A DNA stretch of 15,497 nt from 2-01-FULL-39-28 sp964436165 (GCA_964436165.1 CAYTBY010000026.1:1-15497), one strand, 5' to 3'; shown: positions 3,808 through 10,148, numbered from the stretch's first letter. Numbers and translations: made by a program. The notes: generated from the sequence alone by a model not told the origin.

Positions 3808-4401
3808 TTAAATAGAGCTGCGATTTTTCTCCCAACTGTCACACTTGGCCCTGATGGCCTTGAAAAACCGTTTATCCGTTTCTTCGGCGATTGGCAGAAT
3901 GTATTCTCTGGTTTCTTTAATTTTCCTGACTCGCTTCTCGGGTTTACAGAACTCTAGGGTCATTAGATTATGAAGTCGGTCAGCAAGTTTGACCCGCCTT
4001 ATTAATTTAGAACTCTTTCTAATGCCGGCATAATACTCTTCTGTATCCTCTTGAGTTTTAACTATTTTTCCGTGGCTTTCGTAGAATGGCTTTTCGTGGG
4101 ACAGCATCTTTAAAGCCTCATTTACCGCCTGGCCGAATAAATGCCTGATCATTCCCCGCGGGACAAACTGGTCTTCATAAATATCGTGTAAAAAACCCAC
4201 AATCACCTCATCTGGCGTACTTGGACCATATTTTACTAAAAGAACAGCCACATCCCGGCAATGCTCAAAATACCTTACTCCTTCATCCCGCACCTGCTCC
4301 CGATGAAACTGCTTGGCTAAAGCATAAGCCCATTCTATCCTCTCCCGGTCCTCGAGGCCGATTTCTTTATCAATTATTTTGAAAAATTTATCCCTGGTCA
4401 T
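3808..4401 (-). CDS. Stand-alone (p)ppGpp hydrolase-type HD protein (RelA/SpoT HD domain)
   Basis: The 197-residue protein matches the hydrolase half of RelA/SpoT enzymes and the MESH1/SAH small hydrolases. Visible: YALAKQFHREQVRDEGVRYFEH with H33 and metal ligand H47, GFLHDIYED with H72-D73 (metal) and E76-D77 (catalytic), and RRVKLADRLHNL with D141 as the last metal ligand. The spacings H47-H72-D141 are within a few residues of those in Rel enzymes (53-77-144). No synthetase, TGS or ACT domain is present. It would remove 3'-pyrophosphate from (p)ppGpp, although NADPH or another nucleotide is possible for this group. It lies 24 nt after murF on the same strand without a Shine-Dalgarno and is the last gene of the dcw operon here. 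The C-terminal 30 residues are charged and unassigned. Confidence 0.82.
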   Translation of the reverse strand: MTRDKFFKIIDKEIGLEDRERIEWAYALAKQFHREQVRDEGVRYFEHCRDVAVLLVKYGPSTPDEVIVGFLHDIYEDQFVPRGMIRHLFGQAVNEALKMLSHEKPFYESHGKIVKTQEDTEEYYAGIRKSSKLIRRVKLADRLHNLMTLEFCKPEKRVRKIKETREYILPIAEETDKRFFKAIRAKCDSWEKNRSSI

Positions 4402-4425
4402 AATAGCTTATACTTTAACATGGTC

Positions 4426-5871
4426 TTATTTTAACCATTTTTTTCCCTGTCTAACAAGAAGTTCTTTTTTCTTTCCTCCGCCAGCTGGCGGATCAGCCAT
4501 TATTTCTTCGACGATTTTTTCCATTCTCATTCCCTGGGAACCCTTAACTAAGATCAAATCCCCCATTGCCTCGCCATCAGGCGGGTTCTTAATAAGTTCC
4601 TGGACTTTGCTTTTTGCCAAATCAGCATTAACAAACGAAAATATATTTTTCTGATCCATCTGATTACTGGCCGAGTAGGCAGAAAACTTAGCCCTCGCTC
4701 CCACCGTCACAAGAACATCTGCTATCCGGCCAGCAAGATTTCCCATCTCTTCATGGGCTTCTATTGTATATTTTCCAAGTTCAAGCATATCACCTAAAAC
4801 AACGAGCTTACGAGTTGTTTTGCCCTGAGCTTGCCGAAGGGCAGCAATTCCCTCTAATGTTTCCAGAGCCAAATGAGCCGAAAGCGGAGAAGAATTATAT
4901 GTGTCATCAATAATGGTCGAATTCTTAATGCCCTTCAATATTCTTAATCGCCCCCTTGGTCCACTATAATTATCCAGAGCTTGGCTTATTTCTATCAAAT
5001 TCATTTCGTAAATTATACCCACACAAACCGCCGCTCCAACTGCCATCGCCTGCGACTTCCCCAAAGAACCGTAAATGTTAAAAGGAACAAACCCCGCACT
5101 TAAGTACCGACTGCCTTCGGCATATTTATTTTCAGTACTTAAGTGCGGGGTAAACGTATTCTCGCCATAATTAACCTTGAATCCGATGCCTTCCGGTTTT
5201 TGATTTTCGTTTGAGCGAAAATCAAAATTAGATAATCTGACCATAGAGCCATCAGAAAAACCGAAGCTCATCACTTTGGCTTTAGTTTTTTCTCTCATTT
5301 CATAAACTACCGGATCGTCATGGTTTAAAACTGCATAGTCTGAAGATTTTAATGCGCTAATCAATTTTGATTTTTCCCTCGCCAATCCTTTGGGATCTGA
5401 AAAATATTCGACATGAACCGGAATTTCTCCAACCGCCGTTACTACTCCAATTTTGGGTTTATATTTCCTGGTTAACCGGCCAATATCTCCCGGCCGGTCA
5501 GCCCAAAATTCAAGAACCAAAACTTCTGGATAAGGGGTCAGGCCCCTTTTTCTTAGAAAAAGGGGCCTGACCCCTTCAAGCGCCAACTGCCAAACACTTA
5601 CAATAATAACCTTAACCCAAAACCAAGCGCTATTGCCAGCTTCGTAATAATCATCCGCCCAGTCTCCGATTATCGTCAAGGGAACACCGAACTCGTTGTT
5701 TAAGTTCCCCTTTCCCGACCTTACTTTTTTGACTTTACTCAAAACAATTGAGATAGCTTCTTTGGTAGAAGTTTTGCCAACATTGCCCGTAACAGCGATT
5801 ATATCGGGATGAAACCTGGCAATGTAAAGCTCGGCTAATATATCGAGTATAAATTGTAATAAGCGTTTCAA
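4426..5871 (-). CDS. murF: UDP-N-acetylmuramoyl-tripeptide--D-alanyl-D-alanine ligase (MurF), carrying in-frame palindromes
   Basis: MurF joins D-Ala-D-Ala to the UDP-MurNAc-tripeptide in the cytoplasm. The 481-residue product shows the ATP loop GNVGKTSTKE (29-38), GNLNNEFGVPLTI, VLNHDDP (181-187), YSGPRGRLRI, DDTYNSSPLSAHLALETL (322-339), VVLGDMLELG (357-366) and LVKGSQGMRMEKIV. The usual E-M-G-A motif reads EFWADRPGDI (121-130), so that site is altered. The start is a TTG at 5871 inside AT-rich sequence; an in-frame stop lies three codons upstream, no ATG is suitable and there is no Shine-Dalgarno. Palindromic elements encode residues about 99-114, 241-261, 344-350, 430-434 and 460-465, all between rather than within the core motifs, and all keep the frame. 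The protein is therefore longer than it would be without them, but looks functional. Confidence 0.93.
   Translation of the reverse strand: MKRLLQFILDILAELYIARFHPDIIAVTGNVGKTSTKEAISIVLSKVKKVRSGKGNLNNEFGVPLTIIGDWADDYYEAGNSAWFWVKVIIVSVWQLALEGVRPLFLRKRGLTPYPEVLVLEFWADRPGDIGRLTRKYKPKIGVVTAVGEIPVHVEYFSDPKGLAREKSKLISALKSSDYAVLNHDDPVVYEMREKTKAKVMSFGFSDGSMVRLSNFDFRSNENQKPEGIGFKVNYGENTFTPHLSTENKYAEGSRYLSAGFVPFNIYGSLGKSQAMAVGAAVCVGIIYEMNLIEISQALDNYSGPRGRLRILKGIKNSTIIDDTYNSSPLSAHLALETLEGIAALRQAQGKTTRKLVVLGDMLELGKYTIEAHEEMGNLAGRIADVLVTVGARAKFSAYSASNQMDQKNIFSFVNADLAKSKVQELIKNPPDGEAMGDLILVKGSQGMRMEKIVEEIMADPPAGGGKKKELLVRQGKKWLK
4477..4492. repeat. 16-bp perfect palindrome inside murF (C-terminal)
   Basis: TCCGCCAGCTGGCGGA is a perfect palindrome encoding DPPAGG (residues 460-465) near the end of MurF, in a linker before the Lys-rich tail. 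The sequence type is a recurrent repeat in Patescibacteria, recalled from general knowledge. Confidence 0.75.
4570..4585. repeat. Small hairpin inside murF
   Basis: CTCGCC (4570-4575) pairs with GGCGGG (4580-4585) around ATCA, with one T-G pair. It encodes PPDGE (430-434). It is weaker than the other murF elements and could be chance. Confidence 0.4.
4823..4841. repeat. CCCTGAGCTTGCCGAAGGG repeat inside murF
   Basis: This imperfect palindrome encodes ALRQAQG (residues 344-350), directly after the DDTYNSSP helix and before KLVVLGDM. The same 19-mer type is widespread as an intergenic repeat in Patescibacteria and related candidate groups; the peptide LRQAQG is its typical in-frame trace. Confidence 0.8.
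5091..5151. repeat. 17-bp perfect inverted repeat inside murF
   Basis: ACCCCGCACTTAAGTAC (5091-5107) and GTACTTAAGTGCGGGGT (5135-5151) are perfect reverse complements around a 27-nt loop. The block encodes residues about 241-261 of MurF, in the variable part of the central domain. Confidence 0.88.
5532..5576. repeat. 45-bp perfect palindrome inside murF
   Basis: The arms AAGGGGTCAGGCCCCTTTTT-CT and their exact complement meet at a single T (5554): 22 paired bases without a mismatch. It encodes residues about 99-114 (including PLFLRKRGLTP) just before the conserved PEVLVLE strand. GGGGTCAGGCCCC-type palindromes are known as dispersed repeats. The lack of any mismatch suggests a recent arrival or continued conversion. 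Confidence 0.92.
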
Positions 5872-5958
5872 ATTTTTAATTTAAAATTTTTAATTTTTAT
5901 TGAATTTATAATTTAAGAATTGAAAATTGATTGAAAATTCTAAATTGAAAATTGAAAA
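5872..5958. repeat. AT-only repeat spacer between ftsI and murF
   Basis: The 87-nt gap is almost free of G and C. On the + strand TTGAAAATT recurs several times between 5929 and 5960 (for example 5930-5938, 5945-5960), and AATTTTTAATTT-like units fill the rest. It separates the otherwise tight mraZ-ftsI block from murF. No convincing terminator or Shine-Dalgarno is seen; it could contain an AT-rich promoter for murF. Confidence 0.55.
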
Positions 5959-7755
5959 TTACTTTCTTGTGGGCGGTACATTATAGTAATTAAGCAAAAA
6001 CGCCGCAATATCCTTAAACACCGGCGATAAGCTATCGGCGGCAAAAGCAATCCCCCTTGGTTTGTCCATTTTAATTAAAACTGCGAATTTAGCATTATAA
6101 GCCGGAGCAAAACCGACGAAATTATGAATAAACTCGTCCTCCGAATATCCTCCCCTGCCGTCCGGCATCTGGGCTGTTCCCGTCTTCCCGGCCACATCAT
6201 AACCGGAAATTCTGGCCTTATCAAAACCGTTATCAACTACCCCTACCAGCATCGACTGAAGCTTGACTGCCGTTTTCTCGGATATAGGGATGCCCACTAC
6301 TTCGGGTTGAAAAACAATTTCTTTTCCAATCTCTTTAGTTATTTTGTCAGTTACATACGGCCTCATTAATTTCCCGCCATTAGCGATAACCGAGTAAGCA
6401 TTGATCAATTGTAATGGCGTTACGGCGATACCTTGGCCGAAAGAAGAAGTCAAATAATTTATCTTGCGGCCGCTGTAAAGATTATTTATATCCCCGCTCA
6501 CCTCGCCCGGCAAATCAATACCTGTTTTCTGGCCAAAACCCATATTAATAATATAGCTAAGGAAATTATCATCTCCGATAATATTTTCGACAAACATAGT
6601 GCCGGTATTTATTGATTTTTCAAGAACTTGGGTCATAGTCTGTCGGCCAAAAACTTTTTCGCTAAAGTTATGGATGGTATAACCCGCGACATTCACAAAC
6701 CCGACATCGTCATAACTAGTCTGGGGCGTTATCTTAGAAAGATCTATCCCAGCTGACATCGTCACCGGTTTAAACGAAGAACCTGGCTCATAGACACTCT
6801 GAATATTTTTGTTAAGAAACTTTTTAGGATCGGTGCTCGAATAACTATTAGGGTCAAATGTCGGCCAGTCAGCCATAGCCAGTATTTTCCCGGTCTCAGG
6901 TTCTTGAACTATAACCGTACCCCCTTCTGCTTCCCACTTTTCAATAATATTTTTTAATTTATCCTCGACAAATAACTGAATATTTCTGTCTATTGTTAAA
7001 ATAATATCGGCCGGCCTGTCGAAGCTAGAACTAACCTCATTATTAGAAGCATCATCCTTACTGTTTTTAACAAAATTCCCCTTAATTAACTTTAAAATAA
7101 AAGATGGATCAACCATATCAAACAAGCCGGCAACACTCTGCTCCCGTCCCGATAAATCGCTGTCATAATAACCCTCAACGCCGTACTGACCCGCTCTCTG
7201 CCCTTCTAAATCATAGCCCAAAAAACCGATGAGATTAGCGGCCATATGATTGCCGGGATAAAATCTGTCCATTTCGTAAGAAATACCAACCCCCTCAAAG
7301 TCTACCCTCTTAACTGCTTCCACTTGCTCATTAGTCAGTCGTCTGGCAATGACTTTTAACGAATCGACGTTTGAATTTATTTTTTCTCTAACCTGATCCG
7401 GTTCAATCTTAAAAGTACCGGTAAGAAAATTAACTACCTCGTCTTTTTTTTCTTGTTTTATATCGCTTGGGACAATATACGCCAACGGGAATTTCTTATT
7501 AACCGCCGCCGGAAACGGCTCAGAATTTCTTTCTGATAAATATATATTTCCCCTGGCCAAAATATTATTTATATTCTCATTCTGAGCTTGAGCTGTCCTG
7601 GTATAAGCCGAGTGCTTAACGATAGATAAAACAAAAAGCCGGTATAAAACCAGCCCTGACAGAAGAATCACAACTGCTAAAAATAGATTTATGCGTAAAT
7701 TACCATACTTGGACATCGAAATTAACCTATCTAGACGCTTAGCGTCTAGCAACAT
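5959..7755 (-). CDS. ftsI: Septal peptidoglycan transpeptidase, class B PBP (FtsI/PBP3-like)
   Basis: This crosslinks peptidoglycan at the division site from the outer face of the membrane. From the chosen ATG (7755) it has 598 residues: cytoplasmic tail, one membrane helix (about 20-45, NLFLAVVILLSGLVLYRLFVL), a dimerisation/pedestal domain (ARGNIYLSERN..., GISYEMDRFYPGNHMAANLIGF, QYGVEGYYD), then the transpeptidase domain with YEPGSSFKP (SxxK serine 326, lysine 329), KSINTG (SxN 381-383) and GKTGTAQ (KTG 524-526). GAAGG lies 6 nt before this ATG. The ATG at 7716 (585 residues) is the alternative; a GTG at 7848 would overlap ftsL by 110 nt and is rejected. The first codons pass through the palindrome at 7731-7749. 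The C-terminus ends directly after the catalytic fold, with no PASTA domains. Confidence 0.93.
   Translation of the reverse strand: MLLDAKRLDRLISMSKYGNLRINLFLAVVILLSGLVLYRLFVLSIVKHSAYTRTAQAQNENINNILARGNIYLSERNSEPFPAAVNKKFPLAYIVPSDIKQEKKDEVVNFLTGTFKIEPDQVREKINSNVDSLKVIARRLTNEQVEAVKRVDFEGVGISYEMDRFYPGNHMAANLIGFLGYDLEGQRAGQYGVEGYYDSDLSGREQSVAGLFDMVDPSFILKLIKGNFVKNSKDDASNNEVSSSFDRPADIILTIDRNIQLFVEDKLKNIIEKWEAEGGTVIVQEPETGKILAMADWPTFDPNSYSSTDPKKFLNKNIQSVYEPGSSFKPVTMSAGIDLSKITPQTSYDDVGFVNVAGYTIHNFSEKVFGRQTMTQVLEKSINTGTMFVENIIGDDNFLSYIINMGFGQKTGIDLPGEVSGDINNLYSGRKINYLTSSFGQGIAVTPLQLINAYSVIANGGKLMRPYVTDKITKEIGKEIVFQPEVVGIPISEKTAVKLQSMLVGVVDNGFDKARISGYDVAGKTGTAQMPDGRGGYSEDEFIHNFVGFAPAYNAKFAVLIKMDKPRGIAFAADSLSPVFKDIAAFLLNYYNVPPTRK
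7731..7749. repeat. Palindrome forming the ftsL/ftsI junction
   Basis: CTAGACGCT (7731-7739), T, AGCGTCTAG (7741-7749) is a perfect 9-bp palindrome. Read on - it supplies the last codons and the TAA of ftsL and, in another frame, the LLDAKRLD segment near the start of FtsI. Confidence 0.8.
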
Positions 7756-8050
7756 TCTTGCCTTCAAAAATATAAGAAATATTCCTGGCAATGACAAGCT
7801 GTTGCGATTGGGCGAATTCCATAAGCGTGGCCGGATTTTCAAGAGCACCCCTTTGCGACATCAGGGAACTGTTGGCTTCGGCCAGTGACTCTATCTTATC
7901 CCTTAAAACCTGGGTTTTGTAATTTTTAGAAGCAATTGAATTAGCCATCATTACATAATAGAAGAATAAAAGCGAAACCATCCCAATCAGGGATATATTA
8001 ACCCACAACAGAATGTCTTTCTCTTGAATTGTATTAGAATGCTTGGGCAT
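7739..8050 (-). CDS. ftsL: FtsL/DivIC-like division protein
   Basis: The 103-residue protein has a short cytoplasmic head, one membrane helix (about 13-36, ILLWVNISLIGMVSLLFFYYVMM) and a periplasmic-side helix with coiled-coil character (YKTQVLRDKIESLAEANSSLMSQ, residues 44-66). It ends with NPATLMEFAQSQQLVIARNISYIFEG, which resembles the end region of FtsL/DivIC proteins. Sequence alone is weak for this family, but position between rsmH and ftsI and the topology fit FtsL, which bridges FtsB/DivIC and activates FtsW-FtsI. It lies 13 nt after rsmH and overlaps ftsI by 17 nt. The last residues VARR are contributed by the palindrome. Confidence 0.82.
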   Translation of the reverse strand: MPKHSNTIQEKDILLWVNISLIGMVSLLFFYYVMMANSIASKNYKTQVLRDKIESLAEANSSLMSQRGALENPATLMEFAQSQQLVIARNISYIFEGKNVARR

Positions 8051-8063
8051 TATATTTAAATAT

Positions 8064-8951
8064 TTAAACTTTCTCTATAACTTTCATCTTGGCTGATCTT
8101 GCTCTCGGATTTATTTTTACTTCTTCCCATTTGGGCTTTACGGTTCCCTTAATTACCCACTTAATAACTCCCGATTTTGCCTTGTTTTTAAATATTTCCC
8201 GAACGATCTTATCCTCTAAACCGTGGAACGATATTACTACCAATCTTCCGCCTGGCTTAAGTATCTCTATCGCCGCACTCACCCCATTAGCTACGTTATC
8301 TAACTCGCTATTAACCGCGATTCTTAAGGCCTGGAATGTCTTGGTTGCCGGATGTATCTTCTGATTCCGGTACCATCCCGGAACTGATTCGTTTATTATA
8401 CCGACAAGCTCTGTCGTACTTATAATTGGCTTTATTTTTCTCGAATCGGTAATGCTTTTTGATATTTCTTTAAAAAACTTTTCTTCTCCATAATCAGCTA
8501 GAATAATCTCTATTTCTTCTCGACTGGCAGTATTGATAATATCAGCCGCGGTTCGGCTTTCGGTCAGGGGGTTAAATCTCATATCCAGCGGCTCATCCTT
8601 CATAAAAGAAAATCCCCTTCCGCTTTTCTCATAATGTAGCGACGACACGCCCAGATCAAATATTACTCCGTCAGGCTGAAAATTATTCTCCTCGGTAATA
8701 TTTTTTAAATTTACATAGCTATCATTGACTGGAATTACACTACTTTCGAACCTTGAATTTAGAATTTCGGATTTAAATTCTTCAAAAATTTTCGGATCCC
8801 ATTCAATTCCTAGAATTTTTATATCCGGAAATTTTTGAAGAATTCCTAATGTATGGCCCCCGCCGTTTAAAGTTGCATCGATAATCCTAGCTCCCGGCTT
8901 TATGTCCAGGTACTCAATTACTTCATTAAGCATTACGGATTTATGGCTCAT
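8064..8951 (-). CDS. rsmH: 16S rRNA (cytosine1402-N4)-methyltransferase RsmH (MraW)
   Basis: This is an SAM-dependent enzyme that methylates N4 of C1402 in the ribosomal P site. Its 295 residues show all family blocks: HKSVMLNEVIEYL (3-15), the SAM loop IDATLNGGGHT (24-34), GIEWDP (48-53), FDLGVSS (98-104), GRGFSFMKDEPLDMRF (111-126), KTFQALRIAVNSEL, ISFHGLEDKIVREIF and PKWEEVKINPRARSAKMKVIEK. Length is normal. Its ATG overlaps the TGA of mraZ as ATGA, the classic coupled start of this pair. Confidence 0.97.
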   Translation of the reverse strand: MSHKSVMLNEVIEYLDIKPGARIIDATLNGGGHTLGILQKFPDIKILGIEWDPKIFEEFKSEILNSRFESSVIPVNDSYVNLKNITEENNFQPDGVIFDLGVSSLHYEKSGRGFSFMKDEPLDMRFNPLTESRTAADIINTASREEIEIILADYGEEKFFKEISKSITDSRKIKPIISTTELVGIINESVPGWYRNQKIHPATKTFQALRIAVNSELDNVANGVSAAIEILKPGGRLVVISFHGLEDKIVREIFKNKAKSGVIKWVIKGTVKPKWEEVKINPRARSAKMKVIEKV

Positions 8952-9382
8952 ATGATTCCAAGCTCCCCCAGCTTTTCGGCAATACTATCCGAATTCTTTT
9001 CTAATTTGGCCTTATATACATTCCACTTTTCTTCATCCCAGATCTCTAATCGGTTAAAAAGTCCGGCCACAACTACTGATTTATTCAGACCGGCATATTC
9101 TTTCAGTACGTCAGGAATTAATATCCTGCCCAACGAATCAAACTCAACCTCGACCGCTCCCGATAAAAACAATCGGCTGAATGACCTGGTATCCTGCTTG
9201 GCCATAGAAAGGCCGGCCAGCATTTCGGCAAATGGTTTCCACGATTGTGAAGGAAAAACAAACAAACAGCTATCAAGCCCTCGGGTAAGAACCGCTCCCT
9301 CGCCTAACTCTTTCCTGAATTTTGAAGGAATTGATAGTCGTTTTTTTGGATCTAAGCTGTGCTTGTATTCGCCGATTAACAT
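8948..9382 (-). CDS. mraZ: MraZ, DNA-binding regulator of the dcw operon
   Basis: The 144-residue protein holds two AbrB-like MraZ repeats: LIGEYKHSLDPKKRLSIPSKFR (2-23, with D11 and R15) and VEVEFDSLGRILIPDVLKEYA (78-97, DxxGR at 82-86). Between them LTRGLDSCLFVFPSQSW and after them NRLEIWDEEKW are the usual linking strands. MraZ binds repeated GTGG/TGGG sites before its own gene and limits dcw expression; GTGG-type repeats lie at 9464-9494 in its leader. No Shine-Dalgarno precedes the ATG; TAGATT exactly 6 nt upstream could instead be a -10 for a leaderless message. Confidence 0.97.
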   Translation of the reverse strand: MLIGEYKHSLDPKKRLSIPSKFRKELGEGAVLTRGLDSCLFVFPSQSWKPFAEMLAGLSMAKQDTRSFSRLFLSGAVEVEFDSLGRILIPDVLKEYAGLNKSVVVAGLFNRLEIWDEEKWNVYKAKLEKNSDSIAEKLGELGII

Positions 9383-9385
9383 AAC

Positions 9386-9456
9386 GCGAATCTACAAATC
9401 TATGCGAATGCTGCGAATAACCATTAGTATCATTCGTATGTCATTCGTAGATTTGC
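9386..9456. repeat. ATTCG-rich imperfect hairpin before mraZ
   Basis: The arm 9386-9410 (GCGAATCTAC...GCGAATG) and the reverse complement of 9431-9456 (GCAAATCTAC...ACGAATG) agree at about 20 of 26 positions around a 20-nt loop. CATTCGTATG and CATTCGTAG are also direct repeats. It ends 4 nt from the mraZ start codon. Confidence 0.6.
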
Positions 9457-9461
9457 ATTAC

Positions 9462-9494
9462 GGTTATCCACAGGATAACCCACTTCTATCCACA
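9462..9494. promoter_or_regulatory. DnaA-box/GTGG cluster in the mraZ leader
   Basis: GGTTATCC-ACA-GGATAACC (9462-9480) is a perfect inverted repeat containing the consensus DnaA box TTATCCACA (9464-9472). CTATCCACA follows at 9486-9494. Read on -, the stretch gives three GTGG units (starting 9493, 9483 and 9471) at 10- and 12-nt steps, which fits a MraZ operator as well. Both readings are possible. Confidence 0.6.
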
Positions 9495-9512
9495 ATTTAA
9501 CACTATACATTC

Positions 9513-9541
9513 ATTATATACGGCCCCTTGACCCCTAGCAA
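9513..9541 (-). promoter_or_regulatory. Putative distal promoter of the dcw operon
   Basis: On - TTGCTA (9536-9541), 17-nt spacer, TATAAT (9513-9518). Start of transcription near 9506 would give a leader of about 124 nt containing the GTGG cluster and the ATTCG hairpin. Confidence 0.5.
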
Positions 9542-9548
9542 ATTAAAT

Positions 9549-9557
9549 TGTGGATAA
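9549..9557 (-). promoter_or_regulatory. Second perfect DnaA-box 9-mer before mraZ
   Basis: TGTGGATAA on +, that is TTATCCACA on -. It lies between the putative dcw promoter and the terminator of the guanylate-kinase-like gene, opposite in direction to the box at 9464. Confidence 0.5.
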
Positions 9558-9559
9558 TT

Positions 9560-9583
9560 AAAACCCCATATTACTGGGGTTTT
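9560..9583 (-). terminator. Terminator of the HAD-kinase unit, stop codon in its loop
   Basis: AAAACCCCA (9560-9568) pairs with TGGGGTTTT (9575-9583) around TATTAC. The - strand stop codon of the kinase-like gene (9571-9573) lies inside the loop, and the - transcript continues into TTTTAATT. Confidence 0.85.
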
Positions 9584-10146
9584 TGAGCGGTATTTTCTAT
9601 TAATAACACTCTGAGAACTTCCTTTCTGGTGATGTTCAAATCGCCACTATTATCAATCCACTGAAGGAACGGGTATTTTTTCGCTTCAATGTCCCAATTC
9701 TTACAGTCCTCAATTCTACGCTCAACGTCTTTATCGCCTCTTTCTACCAATCTTCTTCGAAGTTCATCTCTATTGCTACAGCACAGATAAATAGAGCGAA
9801 CTTCACCTAGCTCCAAACGGCTGGCCCACATTCTAAGTTTTTCCACCGCGTCAAACGTAAGAATAGCCATCCAAATTATAGATTCATCGCTAAGACCGAC
9901 CAACTCCAAATCAGATATCAAAGTCCCATACTGATTGCCGAATGGGCCGACAAACCAGGCAAGCAATCCGTTTCTTTTCATATCTTCAAATTCTTCTTCG
10001 GTTACATATTTATAACCACGATCTCCAACTCTTGGTAGCCGAGTGGTCTGACTGGGCAGAAATTCAACATCCCCAAGAATATCAAACAAAAAATTAACAA
10101 CAGCATCTTTACCGACACCCGAAGCCCCACTATTGGTAAAGATCAT
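9571..10146 (-). CDS. Guanylate-kinase-like P-loop kinase
   Basis: The 191-residue protein follows guanylate kinase: P-loop NSGASGVGKDAVVNF (5-19), the GMP-side block QTTRLPRVGDRGYKYVTEEEFEDM (33-56), GPFGNQYGT (67-75, the N-x-YG-T nucleobase contact), a middle hydrophobic strand SIYLCCS, and RRRLVERGDKDVERRIE (130-146) for the lid arginines. The P-loop has K13-D14-A15; canonical enzymes have Ser or Thr after the Lys, and the D-T/D-S variants of this fold keep a hydroxyl one residue later, which here is Ala. It may thus phosphorylate GMP or another nucleotide or sugar phosphate. It starts 2 nt after the HAD stop with GGAAGGG as Shine-Dalgarno and ends in a terminator loop. Confidence 0.78.
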   Translation of the reverse strand: MIFTNSGASGVGKDAVVNFLFDILGDVEFLPSQTTRLPRVGDRGYKYVTEEEFEDMKRNGLLAWFVGPFGNQYGTLISDLELVGLSDESIIWMAILTFDAVEKLRMWASRLELGEVRSIYLCCSNRDELRRRLVERGDKDVERRIEDCKNWDIEAKKYPFLQWIDNSGDLNITRKEVLRVLLIENTAQKPQ

Positions 10147-10148
10147 TA

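Noticed and set aside
3526..3957. 143-codon + frame running from the zinc gene into the HD gene
   Set aside because: It is out of frame with the zinc gene, passes through the terminator at 3766-3795 and runs opposite the HD gene.
4426..5871. murF as a pseudogene disrupted by repeats
   Set aside because: All palindromes keep the frame open and the ATP loop, NEFGVPL, DDTYNSSP and VLGDMLELG motifs are intact.
7756..7848. Extended FtsI N-terminus from a GTG at 7848
   Set aside because: It would overlap ftsL by 110 nt, adds residues with no FtsI character, and the ATG at 7755 has GAAGG before it.
8943..9500. 185-codon + frame opposite mraZ
   Set aside because: mraZ on - is unmistakable; the + frame is its shadow and continues through the regulatory spacer.
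9383..9560. Replication origin
   Set aside because: The DnaA boxes are suggestive, but there is no dnaA, dnaN or rpmH nearby and no long unwinding element; kept only as a hypothesis under the DnaA-box finding.
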